NCBI GenBank assembly: GCA_000526435.1
Contig: JAGB01000002.1
Span: 620,001 to 684,000 of the forward strand
DNA length: 64,000 nt
Reading direction: 5' to 3'
DNA from: Caldicoprobacter oshimai DSM 21659
GTDB taxonomy: Bacteria; Bacillota; Clostridia; Caldicoprobacterales; Caldicoprobacteraceae
Positions 38,359 through 48,526 of this stretch are shown here, one piece after another. Made by a program: the position numbers and the translations under genes. Each line of letters starts with the position of its first letter. The stretch's first letter is position 1. The notes below the pieces were generated by a model. It saw only the letters and a list, made by a program, of their open reading frames with translations. It had not been told where the DNA came from and ran no database searches.

Positions 38359-39114
38359 ACCTTTTATAGAGATAGGATTCTCTTCATTTTTATTAGGTTA
38401 TATATTATGCCAAATATGTAAAAATTTAATTTATAAAATGAAAGGGCTCCTGCAGTATAGCTAAACATCCCTACTTTTAATAATTTTTTGAATAATCCCC
38501 ATTAATTTATAGTAATTTAAAAGTATTGCATCTTTGACAAATTTTTATAGTTATACTTAGTTTTTAAGCGTTATAGAATGCATATACTTAGCACGTGTTT
38601 TTACTTTATGTATACAAAAGAATAGATAAAAGCTTGGACTATGAGCACTCCCTTGTTCATGTTTTGTACTTATAAAAATTTTCCAGCAAAATGATATCCA
38701 CTCCGTCTCCTAGATTCTGAATCTATTTTGAAATCCATACTAAATCCAATTTATAGTTCTATAACTATCTTATTCAATTTCATCAAAATTAGAACCATAA
38801 AATTATAGGTACAATATTTAGGTACAATTTTAGGATTGTATTCACCTTTGCGATCTCTTGGGATATCGAGTTCTATTGGACCTAGTTCAGTGCGTACAAT
38901 CTTGGAACTCTAGCCATTTCTAGTATTGTCTGTATCAGCAGTGGGCTTTTCTCCTTTGGAATAAGGTATACATCCATTTCTGTTTTTAGTATTTCTTGGA
39001 AGGATATTTTTAAAGGCTTCCTTCATGAATTTCATGATCTCTTAAGATGTCTGAAAATTATTTTCCTTGATTATTTCCATAACATTTCTTTTGGTAAAAC
39101 ACCTATAAATAAAA
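38359..39114. other. AT-rich non-coding stretch with transposase remnant
   Basis: The first 450 bases contain no recognisable gene and presumably hold the opp promoter. The rest is the IS256-family remnant described separately. A segment near 38756-38800 resembles one near 45567-45615, suggesting a shared IS end. Confidence 0.5.
38810..39080 (-). pseudogene. IS256-family transposase N-terminal remnant
   Basis: Read with frame changes, it gives MEIIKENNFQTS, then EIMKFMKEAFKNIL, QEILKTEMDVYL, TRNG, SSKIVRTELGPIELDIPRDR and KGEYNPKIV. This is the N-terminal region of Mutator/IS256 transposases. There are at least two internal stops and two frameshifts, and the catalytic part is missing. It differs from the nearly intact IS256-family element at 39635-41124. 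Confidence 0.7.
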
Positions 39115-39159
39115 AGCTCCTTTCTGATTTATGTTGTTAATTTTCATCAGAAAGGAGCT
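39115..39159 (-). terminator. Intrinsic terminator after the oxidoreductase fragment
   Basis: A 14-bp stem (AGCTCCTTTCTGAT with its complement, arms 39115-39128 and 39146-39159) is followed by TTTTTATTTATA on the minus strand. Confidence 0.85.
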
Positions 39160-39206
39160 CCATTATTCATTCATACACAAAATTTGGAATAGCCTCCATT
39201 GAAAAA

Positions 39207-39629
39207 TTAAAGTTGTAGATCTTTTGGAAGTTCAGGTACTTTTACAGGAATACCCCCCTGACGCATTGATTCCGCAGCAGCACAACCTGTTGCAACACTC
39301 ATTCTCCCAGCAATAGGCGTAGCAAGCGGCTCTTTCCCATATATAATCATATCAATAAAATCCTTACAAATTAATGGATCTGCACCACTATGACCTCCTA
39401 CAGTTTTTTTGATTTCATAAGTGCGATCAGCTAATTCTCTCCACGTATTAGATCTTCTTGTTTTTACCCATACTTTCCCATCCGGTTCAGAATTTTCAAT
39501 TCTTCCCTCTGTTCCAATAAAAGTATAATTTCGATGATAATCAGGAGTAAAATGGCATTGAAGATAAGACGCTTTTATACCCCCTTCAAGCTCCATGATA
39601 ACCACATTATTATCTTCAGTTAAGTCCAT
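39207..39629 (-). pseudogene. Gfo/Idh/MocA-family oxidoreductase, C-terminal fragment cut by an IS element
   Basis: The 140-codon frame has the C-terminal beta-sheet domain of sugar or inositol dehydrogenases (GTEGRIENSEPDGKVWV; GGHSGADPLICKDFIDMI; GRMSVATGCAAAESMRQGG). The N-terminal NAD-binding Rossmann domain, about 230 residues, is missing. The IS256-family element begins 5 nt beyond the first codon, and its other side carries no matching N-terminal part. The missing half was therefore deleted or moved. The gene's own terminator survives. Confidence 0.85.
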
Positions 39630-39634
39630 ATAAT

Positions 39635-41124
39635 TGTGTAAAAAGGGGTTGAGCCACCCCCACCCCTCTGGTTAGAATTAAAAATGTAAAAACCAAAACC
39701 TAACTGGAGGGATGAGAAATGGCTCAATACAATATTACCATTGATTCTGAAATTTTGCACTATCTTTTTTTAAAAGGAGCTAAAGATGAAGGTATGGCTA
39801 AGTTACTAGAGTCTGTATTGAATCAAGTACTGCAGGCACAGGCTACCGAACAGATTAAAGCCGAACCATATGAAAGGACTAAAGAAAGAGAAGATTATCG
39901 TAACGGTTATTACAAAAGAGGATTAGACACAAGAGTTGGGAATATAGTATTGCAGATTCCTAGGTTTAGGTATGGGAAATTTACAACTGATTTATTTCAA
40001 CGTTATCAACGGAGTGAACAGGCACTATTACTTGCCCTAATGGAAATGGTAGTTAATGGTGTATCTACAAGGAAGGTTGAAGAAATAACATATGAACTTT
40101 GCGGTACTGAATTTTCCAGATCTACTATATCTGAGCTATGCAAGAACCTTGATCCAGTAGTTCAAGGATGGATTTCCAGGCCACTTAATGAAAAGAGGTT
40201 TCCATTTGTTATAGTAGATGCCATGGTAATAAAGGTAAGGGAAGAAGAGAGAGTTCGGCAAAGAGGGTTATTAATTGCCATTGGGATAAATGAAGAAGGT
40301 TACCGAGAGGTATTAGGATTTATGGTAGGGGATAGTGAGAGTGAAGAAAGCTGGGGAGAATTTTTCTCATGGCTCAAGCAGAGGGGATTACATGGGGTAG
40401 ACCTTATAGTATCAGACCAACATAAAGGGCTTATACGAGCTATCAGGCAGCATTTTCAGGGAGCAACATGGCAGAGGTGTCAGACACATTTTATGCGAAA
40501 TATTCTTGATAAGACACCAAAACAGTTACAAAAAGAGGTTCATAGCAAGGTAAGGGCTATATTGGAAGCACCTGACTCAAAAACGGCAAGGAAGCTGTTA
40601 AATGATGTATTAGAGGAATACAAAGGAATACAAAGAGAAGGCATCCAAGGCTATGGAGGTATTAGAGGAAGGTTTTGAAGATGCGACAGCGGTATTGGAA
40701 CTTCCTGAGCAATACCGTAGGAGGCTGCGTACTACCAATGGGTTAGAGCGGTTAAATGAAGAGATAAGGCGAAGAGAGAGGGTGATAAGGATATTTCCGA
40801 ACAGGGAATCCGCAATACGCTTAATAGGGGCACTGCTGATGGAAATAGATGAGAGGTGGGGAAGTGGAAAAAGATATTTTGACATGAGTGAGTATTTTGA
40901 ATGGTGTAGTAGCAAAGCACAGAAGCTGAAGGAAAAGGTAGTATTAATAGGGTAGTGTAATCACCACTGCTAAGAGTTATAAAACTGCTGGAGGCTATTT
41001 TAGGTCAAGGACGGGCGCAGCCCGGCGATAGCGAATCCTTGACCTAAAAGAAGCCGGAAGCAGTAAAATTTAAAGATTAGTGGTGATAATTTAACCTGAT
41101 TCTAGCCAGAGGGAATTTTACACA
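39635..41124 (+). mobile_element. IS256-family insertion sequence (1490 bp)
   Basis: Ends TGTGTAAAA (from 39635) and TTTTACACA (to 41124) are inverted repeats. It contains one transposase gene broken by a frameshift. A long hairpin (TTTTAGGTCAAGGA and complement, about 40999-41047) sits after the gene. Flanking 8-mers differ (CATATAAT and AAAATTTG), so no target duplication remains, pointing to a rearrangement after insertion. Confidence 0.88.
39719..40955 (+). pseudogene. IS256-family (Mutator-type) transposase, frameshifted
   Basis: The first frame (319 codons) carries the DDE aspartates in FVIVDAMVIKV and LIVSDQHKGL. The second frame (to 40955) holds the catalytic glutamate region NGLERLNEEIRRRERVIRIFPN. 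A tandem copy of the 10-mer GGAATACAAA (40615-40624, 40625-40634) shifts the frame. Removing one copy rejoins the reading frame as EEYKEKASKAMEVLEE and gives a protein of about 409 residues, normal for the family. GGAGGGATGAGAA precedes the ATG. The enzyme is probably inactive unless ribosomes slip. Confidence 0.9.
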
Positions 41125-41179
41125 AAAATTTGGACTTGATCCGTACTTACTACTTCTCCCAAAGTTAATTTTGAAAATA

Positions 41180-42067
41180 TCAACCCTTTAGAGCACCTAC
41201 CATGATCCCATGTACAAAATACTTCTGTAAGAATGGATATAATAAAAGAACTGGCAAGCTAGCAACTATTATTGCAGCATATTTTAATATTTCTGCCATC
41301 ATTTGCCTTCTGATTACAGAATCATCAGCAGCAATCATTTCAGCTGTTTCTTCCTTAATTAAAATTGATCTTAACACTAACTGTAATGGATATTTATTTT
41401 GATCCGTAAGATAAATTAAAGCATTAAAAAAACTGTTCCAATGTCCTACACCATAAAAAATAATCATGACGGCTATGATGGGTATTGACAATGGGAGTAC
41501 TATCTTTAAAAGCAAACTTAAGTTCCCACATCCATCTATCATTGCCGATTCCTGCAATTCAAAAGGAATACTCGTCTGAAAATAATTACGCATAATCGTC
41601 ATATTCCATACACTTACGGCTCCTGGTAATAATAGAGCCCATATTGTATCCAAAAGCCCCAACTGTTTTACTACCAAATACGTAGGAATCAACCCCCCAC
41701 TGAAAAACATCGTAAATACAAATATGAAAGTAAAAAATGACCTCGCACGAAAATCACGCCGAGATAAAGGATATGCACCAAGAGTTGTCATTACAAGATT
41801 TATAAATGTGCCTAACAACGTATAAAATATTGTATTTCTATACCCTATCATAATCTGGTCATGTGAAAAAACTAATTTATAACTCTCTATATTAAATCCC
41901 TTGGGCCATAGCCAAACTTGACCCTGTAAAACACGCACAGGATCACTAAAAGAAGCTGAAACAACAAAGATTAAAGGATAAAGAATAATTACTAGCACTA
42001 ATGTAAGAATAATTATGTTAACTGTATCAAAAATTTTATCTACTCTTGCTCTTGCTATTGTGTTCAT
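41180..42067 (-). CDS. Carbohydrate ABC transporter permease (LplC/YtcP type, CUT1)
   Basis: 295 residues from the ATG at 42067; a GTG four codons earlier abuts the AAAGGAG site and is unlikely. Six helices and the EAA motif (IPFELQESAMIDGCGNLSLLLKIVLPLSIPII) fit the MalG-like half of polysaccharide importers. The ending YFVHGIMVGALKG is diagnostic for the LplC/YtcP branch. It pairs with the LplB-type permease encoded 21 nt upstream. The right end of the IS256 element lies 55 nt after its stop. Confidence 0.93.
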   Translation of the reverse strand: MNTIARARVDKIFDTVNIIILTLVLVIILYPLIFVVSASFSDPVRVLQGQVWLWPKGFNIESYKLVFSHDQIMIGYRNTIFYTLLGTFINLVMTTLGAYPLSRRDFRARSFFTFIFVFTMFFSGGLIPTYLVVKQLGLLDTIWALLLPGAVSVWNMTIMRNYFQTSIPFELQESAMIDGCGNLSLLLKIVLPLSIPIIAVMIIFYGVGHWNSFFNALIYLTDQNKYPLQLVLRSILIKEETAEMIAADDSVIRRQMMAEILKYAAIIVASLPVLLLYPFLQKYFVHGIMVGALKG

Positions 42068-42088
42068 TCCTTTTTTCACTCCTTTTTG

Positions 42089-43018
42089 TCACCACAAACT
42101 AACCTCACTAACTTTACGAGATATATAGTTCACAATTATTATAAGAATAAAATTTATAACCGAATTAAATAAACCTACCGCAGCAGAAAAGGAATACTGA
42201 GCACCAAGCAATCCCATTCTATACACATAAGTAGAAATAACATCTGACGATTTCATGTTTAAATCATTTTGTAGCAAAAATACCTTCTCAAATCCCACAT
42301 TCATTACCTGCCCTAAATTTAATATAAGCAATATTATAGCTGTAGGCATAATAGTTGGTATATTAATATACCATATTCTTTGGATTTTATTTGCACCATC
42401 AATAATTGCTGCCTCATGTAACTGTTGGTCAACGCTAGTTAATGTAGCTAAATATATAATAGCATTCCAGCCTGTATGCTGCCATACTCCTGACCATACG
42501 TATACATGTTTAAACCAAAAAGGTTCACCCATGAAATAAATTCTTTCTCCTCCTAAAGCTTCTATCAAATGATTGACTATTCCCGTTCGAGGAGATAAAA
42601 AAGTTGTCAACATTCCAGCTATTACCACTGTAGACAGAAAATGTGGAGCATAAGTTACTGTTTGTACAACCCGCTTGAATTTACTATTGGTAACTTCGTT
42701 TAATAAAAGTGCCAATATAATAGGAGCTGGAAACGACGCTATGAGTTGGTACACACTAAGAGTAATTGTATTCCTTATCAGATTTACAAAATGATAACTA
42801 TGAAAAAATCTCTCAAAATGATAAAATCCCACCCATGGACTACCCATTATCCCTTTTGCAGCGTTAAAATTCTTAAAAGCAATTTGAACACCATACATTG
42901 GCCAGTAAGAAAATATTATGAAATACAAGGTAACAGGCAATATCATTATATACAATGTTTTATTTTTTATAAGATCATATAAAAGACTATCTCTAGAAAT
43001 TTTACTGTTCTTATCCAT
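42089..43018 (-). CDS. Carbohydrate ABC transporter permease (LplB/YteP type, CUT1)
   Basis: 309 residues from the ATG at 43018 with AAGGTGA; a GTG two codons earlier is possible. Six helices are visible, with the typical YWPMYGVQIAFKNFNAAKGI start and EAA motif (QQLHEAAIIDGANKIQRIWYINIPTIMPTAII). The Bacillus YteP/YtcP system imports pectin-derived oligosaccharides. No ATPase is encoded nearby, so a shared MsmX-type ATPase elsewhere must energise it (inference from the family). Confidence 0.93.
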   Translation of the reverse strand: MDKNSKISRDSLLYDLIKNKTLYIMILPVTLYFIIFSYWPMYGVQIAFKNFNAAKGIMGSPWVGFYHFERFFHSYHFVNLIRNTITLSVYQLIASFPAPIILALLLNEVTNSKFKRVVQTVTYAPHFLSTVVIAGMLTTFLSPRTGIVNHLIEALGGERIYFMGEPFWFKHVYVWSGVWQHTGWNAIIYLATLTSVDQQLHEAAIIDGANKIQRIWYINIPTIMPTAIILLILNLGQVMNVGFEKVFLLQNDLNMKSSDVISTYVYRMGLLGAQYSFSAAVGLFNSVINFILIIIVNYISRKVSEVSLW

Positions 43019-43120
43019 TTTCACTTCACCTTTTTATAAAAATTTGTGACGACACACTTAAAGCCTTTGTTAGGCTTTAAGTGTGTCTCTAATCATCTCT
43101 TGGTTTAATTTTAGTAAATT

Positions 43121-44800
43121 TTAGTTACTTTTATATCGTTCATAACCTTTCTGATAAATCTCCATATATTCCTTTAATCCCATTTTTTCTATTTGTTGTA
43201 CATATTCATCCCATTGATCAAAAGATGTTTTGCCGCTAATAAATTCAGCTCTCATAGTATTTATATAAGAGTGAATATCACTTTGCAACTCATTAAGTCT
43301 CTCTGCTTCTTCTATGGTAAAGTTAAATCCAGCCCATATTTCTTTCGGAGCATAAGGTGCCACATTCTGTGCCGCTTTTAAAGGTATAGGATGAGTCTCC
43401 CCTCCTTTAAAATAATGCGTCATGGTAATTTGTGGATTACCACCACCCATATATGGTGTGTATTTACCAACAATCTGGTCAAAGGAAGTCCCTTCAGGCA
43501 TGCTTTCGAGTTCTGGTATAGTATATTCTAAAGTACCGTCTGGATTTCTCTTATATGTTACGCCTTCTACGCCCATGTAGAAAAACGTAGCACCTTCTTC
43601 AGAATAGAAGTAATCAATCCATCTTATAGCAACTTCAGGATACTTGCATGCACTTGTTATTTGAAATGAGCCTTTTGAACTAAGTACAGGTCCTTTTCCT
43701 GCCCAAATCTTATGCCCATGTGGCCCCTCCAGAGCTTCTGGAATTCCTTCATATTCTTTCTCATGTGTAGCACCAATTGCTTGTGAATTTACAAAACAAA
43801 ATGCTCCTACTAAATTCTGTTCACCTTTTGCTATTAATTTAGGATGATCCATTGTAAAAATTTCTTGATCCAATAACCCTTCTACATATAACTTATTAAG
43901 GTACTGCCATAATTCTTTCATCTCATCAGTAGTGTAAATGAAGCGTAATTCATTAGTTTCTTCATTCATATCAACATAAGGATGTTTACTTCCCCTATTT
44001 TGTAATCCCCAGGCTCCTTTTAACACGCCTTCTATGGCAGTAAGATCCGAACTAGTCCATGGTATTTCATCAGCCTGCCCGTTTCCATTAGGATCTCCTT
44101 CTTTAAAAGCCTTCAACACATTATATAGTTCATCAGTAGTAGTGGGCATTGATAACCCCAACTTGTCAACCCACGTTCTCCTTATAAAAAGCCTTGTTCC
44201 CATTTGAATAGCTTCCGAATCAAAAAGAACGGGTGTAGCATATATCTTACCGTTATATTCTGGCAGACCCTTTTTAACTTCTGGATATTTTTCCATACAA
44301 GCCTTTAAATTAGGTGCATATTTGTCAATTAAATCGTTTAATTCAATGAAAATCCCTTGTTCCCCATACCTCAATACATCTAAATCTGGAAAGTTACATC
44401 TTATGAATGCGTCCGGTAAATCGCCAGATGCAATAGCTAAATTTCTTTTTTCAGCCAAATCTGTATCAGGAACATTAATCCACTCAATCTTTACTCCAGT
44501 CATCTTTTCATATTCCTGCCACACAAAAATCTCTTCATGAGGAGGTTGAACAGGTGTTTGCCTTACCATGAACCTCAAGGTAATCGGTTCTTTTACAATG
44601 GGAAACCCCTCTTTATTTAGGTAAGGTGGGACATCTTCATCCTCTTTTGCCTCTTCTTCTTGATCAGTTTGTTTAGATACAGATTCACCCTCTTGTTTTT
44701 GTCCTTCTTTATCCGCAGTTTCACTAGATGTACACCCTACTACCAACGATAAAACAAAACTAATACACAAAAGCACTACAAAAACCTTTTTTAGCCTCAT
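43121..44800 (-). CDS. Extracellular solute-binding lipoprotein of family 1 (LplA/YtcQ type)
   Basis: 559 residues with GGGAGG before the ATG. Signal peptide and lipobox LVVGC (Cys23) give a lipid-anchored extracellular protein. An acidic linker (24-55) leads to the SBP family 1 fold (NLAIASGDLPDAFIRCN; WIDYFYSEEGATFFYMGVEGVTYKRNPDG). It captures oligosaccharides for the two permeases downstream. The exact ligand is unknown; pectin- or xylan-derived oligomers are typical. Confidence 0.93.
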   Translation of the reverse strand: MRLKKVFVVLLCISFVLSLVVGCTSSETADKEGQKQEGESVSKQTDQEEEAKEDEDVPPYLNKEGFPIVKEPITLRFMVRQTPVQPPHEEIFVWQEYEKMTGVKIEWINVPDTDLAEKRNLAIASGDLPDAFIRCNFPDLDVLRYGEQGIFIELNDLIDKYAPNLKACMEKYPEVKKGLPEYNGKIYATPVLFDSEAIQMGTRLFIRRTWVDKLGLSMPTTTDELYNVLKAFKEGDPNGNGQADEIPWTSSDLTAIEGVLKGAWGLQNRGSKHPYVDMNEETNELRFIYTTDEMKELWQYLNKLYVEGLLDQEIFTMDHPKLIAKGEQNLVGAFCFVNSQAIGATHEKEYEGIPEALEGPHGHKIWAGKGPVLSSKGSFQITSACKYPEVAIRWIDYFYSEEGATFFYMGVEGVTYKRNPDGTLEYTIPELESMPEGTSFDQIVGKYTPYMGGGNPQITMTHYFKGGETHPIPLKAAQNVAPYAPKEIWAGFNFTIEEAERLNELQSDIHSYINTMRAEFISGKTSFDQWDEYVQQIEKMGLKEYMEIYQKGYERYKSN

Positions 44801-46132
44801 TTATAATACCTCCCTATCTTATAATAAAGTATTTAGACTTTTGTAAACTCATAACAATTCTTTAGAGTTTTACTCTTATATAAAGTAAGAATTCCTCCTA
44901 TTTTTGTCGAATCGTATAGTTATATGTATACAAATTTAATTTATAATAATAAAGAAAGAAACCCTATATGAAAACTAAACTACTTCATTTTTTGTCTTCT
45001 TTGATGATTTTGGCTTCAACTTCTCAAATAATATATTAAAATTCACAAACTAAATTTACCAACTTTATCTTTACACCTATTTTCCATCAACGATAACCAG
45101 ATTAAGGTTAGATGGCTCAATCCAGTTAATAAACTGAAATCCCAATCTTGACTTCACAAGGAGAAATCGTCTTATTGGCTTTAACTCACCCCATAACATC
45201 ATACCTATTACATAGAGTTTCTTCTATTAGTGACATACTTGCATACCAGCTATTTGTCAAAACATCAAATTGTTTAATTTTTGATAGAATATAAAATTGA
45301 TTAAACTGTGCTTCATTCATTCCATAATTTACATCTTGCAAAAAGCAACTAATTTGTTATTATGATTTACAATGGTGGTTTGTATAGTTACTACCCCCTG
45401 TGATGAATTTATGATAAATCAATTTATCACAGCTTTAGTAACTGTGCTATATTTATGGTAACCTTACCAATTTTACTTGTTTTTTGCAGAATAAGAGTTA
45501 AATAATTGTTCTCTACATTATTTTTAACATTATTCCAAATATAGGAATACAATCTAGACACTTCATAGATTCTATAACTAATTTTATTCAATTACGCCAA
45601 AATTAGAACTCTTTAAACTAAACAAAACTGAAAATTATTTTGCACATTAATGCTGCCAAATATATAATACTATTAATGGCTATAATCATTCTTTCCCTGC
45701 TACTTAATTTTAACAGTCCAATCATTATTGACCATTGCACAAACCTGACAGCTATCTCTCCTCTCCATAAAAACTCACTTAAAACCAATGTTGTCCAACT
45801 CTTTGTCCAACTTTCCTGGTTTGTATGCTATGTTGGAAATGCCGCATAATGTGGTTTATACTATACGAGATGATGTGCTGCCTACTTATCCACAACCACC
45901 TAGTTTCATCTCTCCTACAGCCCAGGCTTCTCATATAAATTTTAAAAAGCTTCACCGACTTCAGCCAAAATTTCCATGTTCAATTACTGCCACTGTTGTT
46001 TAACCAATTGGCTAATCATATTTTACTATACCAAACGGTTAATGTCAATAATATTTTTATAATTTAGGTAAGTTTTTTTATGTTCTAAAGCAAAGCGGAT
46101 TATAATATTTGGTTAAGAAAGGGGTAAAGCGG
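44801..46132. other. Decayed intergenic region upstream of the importer and XRE gene
   Basis: 1.3 kb with no intact gene. It holds the importer promoter region, a broken DDE transposase (about 45075-45360), a palindromic segment near 45402-45432 (CTGTGATAAATTGAT and partial complement), and sequence near 45567-45615 resembling 38756-38800. The area reads as an insertion-sequence graveyard. Confidence 0.55.
45075..45360 (-). pseudogene. DDE transposase remnant (IS4/IS701-like)
   Basis: Minus-strand reading gives NEAQFNQFYILSKIKQFDVL, then TNSWYASMSLIEETL and VKANKTISPCEVKIGIS. It recalls the LxDSWYAS...ALKTNRIIYP region of IS4/IS701-like transposases. The catalytic aspartate position reads Asn, and several stops follow. 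Only this central piece is visible. Confidence 0.55.
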
Positions 46133-46486
46133 ATGGACATATTCATAAAAAGGCTTCAGGAACTGCTGGATGAAAAGGATATGACGCAAAGGGAATTAGC
46201 AGAACGAATAGGGGTAACTGAGGTTACTATATCCAGGTATATAAATGGTGAACGGAAACCCAGAATCGATATAATAGGAAAAATTGCCGAGGTTTTTGGC
46301 GTATCCATAGATTATCTTCTTGGGTACTCCAATATTCGTAATCCCTACAACAACGTTAAATCAAATGACCAACAAAATAAAAACAACGAAGATGATGAAC
46401 TTATGAGCGAAGAAGACCTGTATGTAATAGAACAGTTTAAGGAATTTTTAAAGCAACAGAGAAGGATGAAGAGGAAAAAAGATTAA
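46133..46486 (+). CDS. XRE-family transcriptional regulator
   Basis: 117 residues from the ATG at 46133, with AAAGGGG 8 nt upstream; a TTG at 46109 is less likely. The HTH_3 domain (about 5-60) contains MTQRELAERIGVTEVTISRYINGERKPR. The C-terminal tail is hydrophilic with a basic end (KQQRRMKRKKD). It lies alone on the plus strand in a region of mobile-element remnants and may be a leftover regulator of a lost element. Target genes are unknown. Confidence 0.88.
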   Translation: MDIFIKRLQELLDEKDMTQRELAERIGVTEVTISRYINGERKPRIDIIGKIAEVFGVSIDYLLGYSNIRNPYNNVKSNDQQNKNNEDDELMSEEDLYVIEQFKEFLKQQRRMKRKKD

Positions 46487-46531
46487 TGAAGTAACTGCCA
46501 AGGTGGTGGCTTTGTGAGAAATTTGGTGGGT

Positions 46532-46621
46532 GGCTCACACACCCACTACTGACCCTTTGCCAAATGGTAGACTCGCCAGCTACTTTGAGGCATCTACACT
46601 TGCCTTCACCCGCAATTAATC
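46532..46621 (-). repeat. ~90-nt conserved intergenic motif, copy 2
   Basis: Same arrangement of conserved blocks as 27895-27981, including the 19-nt identical core at 46569-46587. Here it lies between the ends of two convergent genes, not in a leader, which argues against a simple cis-riboswitch and for a mobile or independently transcribed element. Confidence 0.55.
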
Positions 46622-46791
46622 GCCATGTTGCAGAATATGAGGTCTTCTTGCCTATTTTTGATAAAACCGTTTGAAAGTTGACATATCAAACAAGGCGCTT
46701 ATATTCCTCATAATCATAAAAAATGCGGAGCCTTACTCTTACATGGCTCCTCTCAGCTATCAGCCATCATCAATTCAACAAGCATCCATCC

Positions 46792-48324
46792 CTACTCCTT
46801 TATCAACTCAGGATTTCGCACAAAGGGATCAGCCAGCGACATATGCCCAAATTCATTGGTTACCTTGCCGTCCACCAAAAATTGAATCTGCCTGACGTTG
46901 TCGGTATTAACAGGGTCAGTGAGAGAGTTTACGATGGCGTAAAGGGCCATAATCTCACCTGTGCTTCCCAGTCCAGATGGATTGAACTTTGAGGGCAAAT
47001 TTACAAAGGCTGTTTGCCCGCTTACATACGCCTTAATATCCCCTACTGAAATATTGGAGGGGATGACCGCCATATGTCCTTCTTGAGAAGGGCCCTCAAT
47101 TAGCTCATTCAATATCTCATTTACTATATCTTTGGAATCTCTGTTTATAATCCTATACTCTGGGACCAAGTTCATAGCATCTTTATCGCTGAAATATACC
47201 TTGATCCTTTTACCCAGCTGAAATGGCAAGCTATCCTTGTCAAACCTCCTGTTTAAACCCATGGACACCACTGGGGTATTCACGTATTCGCCATTTTCAT
47301 TCTGGTAATATATCCTTATCCAGTCTACACCAGGTAAATCTGTTAAACTATAAACCAGTGAGCCCACCATCAAGGTTTCGGAATTAGCCTCCTTGTTAAA
47401 GGACAATTTAAACTCTTTTGAAAAGTACAGTTCAACTCCCTTTGATGAATCTGCATCCTCGACAAACTTAACATCCATAAGCTGCGTCCCACTGGGTATA
47501 GTAGGATACAATCCTTCGTTTTCGCTGACCGGCCCTTTTATCAATTCGCCCACAATCGCTTCAACGTATTTCCCTTGGCTGACGGGAACATCCCTTATTT
47601 CTGGAACCAAAAACCTCCTCTCATGATCCTGAAAATATATCTCCCTCTTGATATACTTGACATCCCCCTGTGAAGTGAGCTCCAGCTCTCGTGATCTAAT
47701 TTGTTCCACCTCATTTGGATATTTTGTCAAAAGCCCTAAAATCTGTCCATCGTCCTTCCCATTATGGGTCAGTTCCCGCCCTTCCACATATATCTTCACA
47801 TACTTCGCTTCCTGAGACTCCAATATTGTGTTTACCAGTGCAGCCCTAGCAATAGCGATGTCCTCGCTTTCTAAAAATTCCTTTGACAGATACACGCCCA
47901 CCACATTTCCGTAGCGTTCCACTTTCTGTAGCTTTACCTTAGGAGATATGACATGTTTCAGCCCTTTAACCTTTGGCCCCTGTAAAAATTGGCTTATGAC
48001 CACATTCAAAATCTGGTCTGTTTTCTGAAGGTTAATAGTTCGCTTCTCGGGTTCCAACTTGTTGGTATCGGGGTTATAAAAGTACAACACGACATCAACA
48101 GAATAGACATCACTATCTTTCAATATAGAATATAGATTTTCATCCTGCTCAATATCCCCTAAACTTCTAAAAAAATCGTTCTTAGTCGTCTTTCCTCTAC
48201 TTTGCTGTGTTTCCATCTTTTCATCCACCTGACTTTTTGGCATTGCACTACAGGAGGCAAATACCACGGCTAGAACTGCAAACACAACTGCTACAGCAAC
48301 TGCCCGAATAAACCTATACATCAT
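46792..48324 (-). CDS. Lipoprotein with three GerMN domains
   Basis: 510 residues. A signal peptide with lipobox VFASC (Cys24) indicates a lipoprotein. Three GerMN-like repeats follow at about 75-190, 215-345 and 370-490, each with an L-x-GP segment (LQGPKVKG, IKGPVSENEG, IEGPSQEGH) and a VYLSKEF-like strand. GerMN domains occur in spore germination and cell-envelope proteins. It follows a second GerMN gene and a two-component system on the same strand. The function is not known in detail. Confidence 0.88.
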   Translation of the reverse strand: MMYRFIRAVAVAVVFAVLAVVFASCSAMPKSQVDEKMETQQSRGKTTKNDFFRSLGDIEQDENLYSILKDSDVYSVDVVLYFYNPDTNKLEPEKRTINLQKTDQILNVVISQFLQGPKVKGLKHVISPKVKLQKVERYGNVVGVYLSKEFLESEDIAIARAALVNTILESQEAKYVKIYVEGRELTHNGKDDGQILGLLTKYPNEVEQIRSRELELTSQGDVKYIKREIYFQDHERRFLVPEIRDVPVSQGKYVEAIVGELIKGPVSENEGLYPTIPSGTQLMDVKFVEDADSSKGVELYFSKEFKLSFNKEANSETLMVGSLVYSLTDLPGVDWIRIYYQNENGEYVNTPVVSMGLNRRFDKDSLPFQLGKRIKVYFSDKDAMNLVPEYRIINRDSKDIVNEILNELIEGPSQEGHMAVIPSNISVGDIKAYVSGQTAFVNLPSKFNPSGLGSTGEIMALYAIVNSLTDPVNTDNVRQIQFLVDGKVTNEFGHMSLADPFVRNPELIKE

Positions 48325-48526
48325 ACGATCCCTCCTTTGTCGTCAGCCTGTTGACCATCCTCCATTGACCACCAAATGCATCACCATCCTCACCTGCTGT
48401 TTATTTACAACAAACACCTGCCAGACCTTTTGCTTTAATCCTTACCTCCTGTTAAAGATCAAATTAAAATTATTGCTAACTTGATGTTAACCTCACTTTC
48501 AGCACCCCACAAATCCAAAAGCACAG

